Shown: positions 47,253 to 50,812 of the stretch, in pieces
Numbering within the stretch: position 1 is the stretch's first letter
How the letters are laid out: the number at the start of each line of letters is the position of its first letter
From: Vibrio lentus
Lineage (GTDB): Bacteria > Pseudomonadota > Gammaproteobacteria > Enterobacterales > Vibrionaceae
Direction: 5' to 3'
NCBI RefSeq assembly: GCF_002875945.1
Contig: NZ_MCZK01000139.1
Span: forward strand, 28,324-79,135
DNA length: 50,812 nucleotides
Made by a program: the position numbers and the translations under genes
The notes under the pieces: model-generated
What the model saw: only the letters and a program-made list of their open reading frames with translations
Told to the model about the DNA's origin: nothing
The model's database searches: none

Positions 47253-47552
47253 CGCGATTCCTTCTCGTTGAGATAATGTCTGGTTATAAGTTACTCATAA
47301 TGATGGCAAATCCTTATCAAAGCTTATGTGACAAATATTACGCAGTTGGTAACATATCCGAGTAAAATCCATAAATGTGATAACGGTACACATCCTAAGT
47401 TGGTGAATTTAATTTCAATCTTTCATAAATTGAAAACACGTAATTTAGGTATCATACGATTGAAACCAACTGATCGTTATAGTGATTTTTTCGTATTGGT
47501 TGGCGATTAAAAACAAGCCATGTCTATAATTATGTTTAATAAGGAGATTGGT
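47253..47552 (+). promoter_or_regulatory. Divergent region between the DUF1538 operon and the epimerase gene
   Basis: A 300-base AT-rich gap that must contain both divergent promoters; no operator stood out. A GTG-started 60-codon frame (47328-47510, plus strand) has plausible composition but no recognisable family, so it is mentioned only here and under findings. Confidence 0.4.
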
Positions 47553-48467
47553 ATGAAGATATTGTTAACTGGTGGTACTGGATTTATTGGCTCTGAATTG
47601 ATCAAGAGTTGGAACACTGACGACGTGACTTTACTGACACGAAGTCCTGAAAAAGCAAAGCAAAGCCTGCACCATCTGAACCAGAACAACCTTCATTACA
47701 TACAATCCCTTGATGAACTCAACGACCTCAATAACTTCGATGTGGTGGTTAACCTTGCTGGCGAACCGATTGCAGACAAGCGTTGGAGCGAACAGCAAAA
47801 AGAGAGAATCTGTAGTAGCCGCTGGCACATCACAGAAAAACTGGTCGAGTTAATTCATGCCAGCAGCAACCCACCCAAGGTTTTTATTAGCGGGTCAGCC
47901 GTTGGCTATTATGGCGATCAACAACAACAGCCATTTGACGAATCATTACAAGTTGAGGATGAGAGTTTCCCTCATAAAGTCTGTGCGCACTGGGAAGAGA
48001 TAGCCAAACGAGCTCAATCAGATAACACGCGTGTGATCCTACTTCGAACAGGTATTGTGTTGGGCGAAAATGGCGGTGCACTGAAGAAAATGCTAATGCC
48101 CTACAAACTTGGTGTAGGTGGGCCTTTAGGTTCAGGCAAGCAGTACATGCCATGGATTCACATGCTCGATATGGTGAGAGCCATCAACCACTTGTTGACT
48201 ATTCCTCAGGCTCAAGGCGAGTTTAATATGTGCGCTCCGCACCCTGTGACGAACAAACTGTTCAGCAGCACATTAGCCAAACAATTGGGCCGACCTCATT
48301 TCTTGTTCACACCGAAATGGGCAATGTCGCTTCTAATGGGTGAATCATCATGCTTGTTATTCGACAGCATTCGCTCTAAACCAAAGAAACTCACCGAAAT
48401 GGGATTCATCTTTAGTTACTCAAGAATCGAGCCTGCACTAAAAAATTTGTTACAACATCAAGACTAA
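47553..48467 (+). CDS. TIGR01777/YfcH-type NAD(P)-binding epimerase-like protein
   Basis: A 304-residue extended-SDR protein. The Rossmann motif LLTGGTGFIGSEL is at the N-terminus, NLAGEPIADKRW is a hallmark of the YfcH/SULA family, and the central SGSAVGYYGD supplies the Ser and Tyr equivalents. The C-terminal domain is the DUF1731-like region. Substrate unknown. The ATG at 47553 follows AAGGAG by six bases and gives the proper start; the longer frame to 47520 does not. Confidence 0.9.
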   Translation: MKILLTGGTGFIGSELIKSWNTDDVTLLTRSPEKAKQSLHHLNQNNLHYIQSLDELNDLNNFDVVVNLAGEPIADKRWSEQQKERICSSRWHITEKLVELIHASSNPPKVFISGSAVGYYGDQQQQPFDESLQVEDESFPHKVCAHWEEIAKRAQSDNTRVILLRTGIVLGENGGALKKMLMPYKLGVGGPLGSGKQYMPWIHMLDMVRAINHLLTIPQAQGEFNMCAPHPVTNKLFSSTLAKQLGRPHFLFTPKWAMSLLMGESSCLLFDSIRSKPKKLTEMGFIFSYSRIEPALKNLLQHQD

Positions 48468-48510
48468 TTCTTTACCCTAGCGTTCTAGAGACTCTAATAA
48501 AGGATTAAGC

Positions 48511-49338
48511 GTGAACAAGTCGATTCTTATCACTGGTTGTTCAACGGGTATTGGTTACACATGTGCTCATGCGCTTCAAAAGCGTGGTTTTCATGTCATT
48601 GCATCGTGTCGTCATCCGCGAGATGTACAACGTCTGCAAGATGAAGGACTGACCTGCATACAGCTCGACCTTTCTAATCAAGAAAGCATTGAGCAAGCTG
48701 CACAGCTTGCTATTGAGCTGGCGCCTAACGGATTGTATGGCTTGTTCAATAACGGCGCTTATGGTCAGGCAGGAGCCTTAGAAGACTTGCCGACACAAGG
48801 GCTCAAAGAACAGTTCGAAACGAATTTCTTTGGTTGGCACCATCTCGTTTGTCAGATCCTCCCGCACATGCGTGAGCGCGGCGAAGGTCGCATCGTCCAA
48901 AACAGTTCTGTCTTAGGCTTTGCTGCCATGAAGTATCGTGGTGCTTACAACGCTTCGAAATTCGCGCTTGAAGGATGGACAGATACGTTACGTTTAGAAC
49001 TTCATGGTAGCGGGATACATATCTCGTTATTACAACCCGGTCCAATTGAAACCCAGTTTAGAAACAACGCCCTGAAAGCATTCAATAAATGGATCACCAT
49101 TACTGGCAGCGCTCATCAGGAAGCTTATCAACAGCAAAAAGACCGGCTCGAAAAAGAATCTTCAAACAACGCTTTTGTTCTGCCTCCGGAGAGCTGTGTA
49201 AAGCCCGTATTACACGCCTTAACAGCGCGCAAACCTAAGCTAAGATACCGAGTTACAACACCGACTAAAGTCTTCGCTGTGTTAAAAAGGATTCTACCGA
49301 GTCGCTGGCTAGACCCTATTTTGAGAAAAGCTGCATAA
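48511..49338 (+). CDS. Short-chain dehydrogenase/reductase
   Basis: A 275-residue classical SDR. The cofactor motif TGCSTGIG (8-15), NNGAYG (about 87), catalytic Ser in NSSVLGF (about 131) and YNASK (about 146-150) are all present. The start is GTG with AAAGGA eight bases upstream. The substrate cannot be told from sequence; relatives include oxidoreductases of steroid-like or lipid alcohols. It follows the epimerase-like gene by 43 bases on the same strand, so they may be cotranscribed. Confidence 0.9.
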   Translation: MNKSILITGCSTGIGYTCAHALQKRGFHVIASCRHPRDVQRLQDEGLTCIQLDLSNQESIEQAAQLAIELAPNGLYGLFNNGAYGQAGALEDLPTQGLKEQFETNFFGWHHLVCQILPHMRERGEGRIVQNSSVLGFAAMKYRGAYNASKFALEGWTDTLRLELHGSGIHISLLQPGPIETQFRNNALKAFNKWITITGSAHQEAYQQQKDRLEKESSNNAFVLPPESCVKPVLHALTARKPKLRYRVTTPTKVFAVLKRILPSRWLDPILRKAA

Positions 49339-49467
49339 ATTGCTAACTTTGAATGCAACGTCGCAAACTTTAATGTAATGATGTAATTTTTCCGTAACAA
49401 TAAGATGTCATGATTTACCCTATCTCATCGATTATCCCCAATTGATGAATCGACTTCTGGATATTTC

Positions 49468-49533
49468 ATGACTTTAAACCGCCTGAATTGGGTTGGTGTG
49501 AGTCTGGCTATTACGTTGTTTATTCTGTTTTGA
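49468..49533 (+). CDS. Candidate 21-residue single-pass membrane peptide
   Basis: ATG to TGA encodes a peptide of 21 residues with a charged start (MTLNRLN) and an unbroken hydrophobic stretch (WVGVSLAITLFILF) long enough for one membrane pass. A weak TCTGGA lies six bases upstream. The frame sits in an otherwise empty 394-base gap and is followed 40 bases later by an exceptional terminator. Could be a real small protein, a decoy in a small RNA, or chance; no family recognised. Confidence 0.35.
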   Translation: MTLNRLNWVGVSLAITLFILF

Positions 49534-49571
49534 ATATCTTACGCAACGCCTCACTAACCACCTCAAAGATC

Positions 49572-49632
49572 ACGCTATGCTTCAATGTTGATATGACAAC
49601 TCTATCAACACTGAAGCATAGCGTTTTTTAAT
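49572..49632 (+). terminator. Very long terminator-type hairpin
   Basis: Two 22-base arms (49572-49593 and 49603-49624) match except for one position, enclosing nine bases, and are followed by a run of six T. It is longer than any other hairpin in the window. It lies 235 bases past the SDR stop, so it is best placed to end a short separate transcript or a long SDR 3' end. Confidence 0.8.
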
Positions 49633-49732
49633 TTGTCTCTTTTAGCTGAGATAATTAAGTTAGATCTTGAAGTTACCAGCATCTCCCCCCATATTTGCAA
49701 CGTACCCACAAAACACACCTCAAGGAACGTAA

Positions 49733-50587
49733 ATGCAATCTCCGCATATTGTTGAACTTAATGAGCAGAACTTTCGTCAAGTATTAGAAATCTCAATGCA
49801 GACGCCTGTACTCATCCACTTTTGGGCACCAATGAGCCAAGAAAGTGCTCAGGTGATCCCTGAACTGCAAACATTAACTCAGCAATACAACGGCGCTTTT
49901 ACTTTAGCTCTGTTGAATTGTGAACAAGAGCAGGCAATTGCTAGCCAATTTGGCGTACAAGCACTCCCTACTATTGCACTGTTTGTTAACGGTCAGCCTG
50001 TCGATGGTTTAGGTGGTCCACAAAGCATCGAAGCGATTGTTGAAATGTTAGGAAAACATCTTCCTAGCCAAGACGAACTCGCACTGCGTCAGGCTCTCGA
50101 ACAGATGCAAGCAGGTGAACACGCACAAGCTCTCGCAGCCATGCAGCAACTACCAGCAGAGTTGACCAGCAAAGGCGAGGTAAAACTGGCGATCGCAGAA
50201 TGTTTGCTAGAAACGCAGCAATTTGAGCTGGCTGAAACTCAACTGTCGACGATCCCTCTTGAATATCAAGACAACTACTACAAAGGCTTAGTCGCTAAAC
50301 TCGAACTGCATAAACAAGCGGCAGACAGCCCTGAAATTCAAGCGCTAGAAACAACGCTTCAGCAAAATCCAAGTGATGCTAAAACAGCCTCTGACCTAGC
50401 ACTTCAATACCACCAAGTGAACCGTAGCGAAGAAGCAATGGATTTACTGTGGTCATTCTTAGCGAAAGACCTCAACACCCTAGATGGTGATATGAAAAAA
50501 GAATTCATGGATATCTTAAGCGCACTTGGACAAGGCAATGCAGTTGCGAGCAAATACCGCCGCCAACTGTACTCTCTGCTTTACTAA
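49733..50587 (+). CDS. YbbN/CnoX-type thioredoxin-TPR co-chaperone
   Basis: A 284-residue protein with an N-terminal thioredoxin fold (about 1-108; VLIHFWAPMSQES, ALPTIALFVNGQPVDGLGG) and a C-terminal TPR-like helical domain (about 115-284). E. coli YbbN (CnoX) holds damaged proteins and passes them to GroEL. In place of the thioredoxin CxxC, and of the SxxC site of E. coli YbbN, this protein has Ser35-x-x-Ser38; the other E. coli-conserved cysteine (LNCEQEQ) remains. CTCAAGGAA precedes the ATG. It is followed by a hairpin at 50678-50713. Confidence 0.9.
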   Translation: MQSPHIVELNEQNFRQVLEISMQTPVLIHFWAPMSQESAQVIPELQTLTQQYNGAFTLALLNCEQEQAIASQFGVQALPTIALFVNGQPVDGLGGPQSIEAIVEMLGKHLPSQDELALRQALEQMQAGEHAQALAAMQQLPAELTSKGEVKLAIAECLLETQQFELAETQLSTIPLEYQDNYYKGLVAKLELHKQAADSPEIQALETTLQQNPSDAKTASDLALQYHQVNRSEEAMDLLWSFLAKDLNTLDGDMKKEFMDILSALGQGNAVASKYRRQLYSLLY

Positions 50588-50677
50588 TTCGAACGCGAAC
50601 AAGTTGATAAGTACTGAGGAAAAATCACTCAGATAAATGATAAAAACCTCAGCAATCTTATCGTATAACACAAAGTA

Positions 50678-50713
50678 AAATGGGTCATAAAATCAAGGTT
50701 TTATGGCCCATTT
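50678..50713. terminator. Bidirectional terminator after the YbbN gene
   Basis: AAATGGGTCATAAAA and TTTTATGGCCCATTT pair with one G-T position around six bases. A and T runs on each side suit termination in either direction. It lies 90 bases past the ybbN stop. Confidence 0.75.
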
Positions 50714-50753
50714 CTCGTTTATAAATTTGCTCGAATTTTAAATATGAGCCAGT

Positions 50754-50812
50754 ATGAGTAAAGAACTATCAAAACTCACACTTGCAAAGGATTTTGGGCT
50801 CTTCTCCGCTTA
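50754..50812 (+). CDS. Possible gene start cut by the window edge
   Basis: An ATG opens a frame that runs to the last base: MSKELSKLTL then AKDFGLFS. No ribosome site is strong and too little sequence is present to name a family. It could equally be non-coding. Confidence 0.25.
   Translation, partial: MSKELSKLTLAKDFGLFSA

Larger units (their letters stand above)
49339..49732 (+). promoter_or_regulatory. Gap between SDR and ybbN, with a small ORF and a long hairpin
   Basis: This 394-base stretch holds a 21-codon frame (49468-49533) and a very long terminator hairpin, listed separately. A possible promoter TTGAAT-N16-TAATGT lies at about 49348-49375. No other feature is convincing. Confidence 0.45.

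Overview
The window is a chromosomal segment of a gammaproteobacterium of the family Vibrionaceae, most likely the genus Vibrio. The toxRS operon lies divergently from htpG, as in Vibrio cholerae. The TCA operon, seqA/pgm, fldA/fur, glnS/nag/asnB and hemH/adk/htpG blocks read like a rearranged E. coli backbone. Coding density is high, base composition is even, and no tRNA, rRNA, insertion sequence, prophage or CRISPR array was recognised. Species was not determined; the sequence looks like the Splendidus group, but that is an impression only.

Layout. 1-3.5 kb: a giant membrane-anchored AraC-type regulator with an extracytoplasmic beta-propeller sensor. 3.7-6.3 kb: zinc uptake genes znuA and znuCB, divergent around a clear Zur operator. 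6.4-17.8 kb: the TCA cluster sdhCDAB-sucABCD on the minus strand, divergent from gltA; the shared intergenic region holds ArcA-like repeats. 17.8-24.6 kb: a Vibrio-type intergenic palindromic repeat, a Nif3-family protein, a DUF1853 protein, pgm, seqA, an esterase, a small DUF2788 membrane protein, flavodoxin and a DUF4442 protein. 24.7-35.4 kb: fur, glnS, nagE facing nagA-nagC across a region with NagC and CRP sites, a KefB-type antiporter and asnB. 35.4-42.1 kb: rfaH, a POT peptide transporter, hemH, adk and htpG. 42.4-44.3 kb: toxRS and a SelW-like protein. 44.4-47.3 kb: a phosphoesterase and a tight four-gene operon of two DUF1538 membrane proteins, a PII-like protein and a tandem-CBS protein. 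47.5-50.8 kb: two short-chain dehydrogenase-fold proteins, a candidate 21-residue membrane peptide ahead of a very long terminator hairpin, a YbbN-type co-chaperone and a possible gene start cut by the window edge.

How the genes work together. The largest functional block is central carbon metabolism: citrate synthase, 2-oxoglutarate dehydrogenase, succinyl-CoA synthetase and succinate dehydrogenase are encoded side by side, with visible anaerobic-type (ArcA) control sequences. The nag block imports and deacetylates N-acetylglucosamine, a chitin product, and encodes its own repressor. Metal homeostasis appears twice (znu with a Zur site; fur). Two membrane-tethered transcription factors (the propeller-AraC protein and ToxR) link the envelope directly to DNA.

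The least explained system is the DUF1538-DUF1538-PII-CBS operon at 44983-47252. Its overlapping genes suggest a paired membrane transporter or channel controlled by nucleotide-sensing soluble subunits. Its substrate cannot be read from the sequence.
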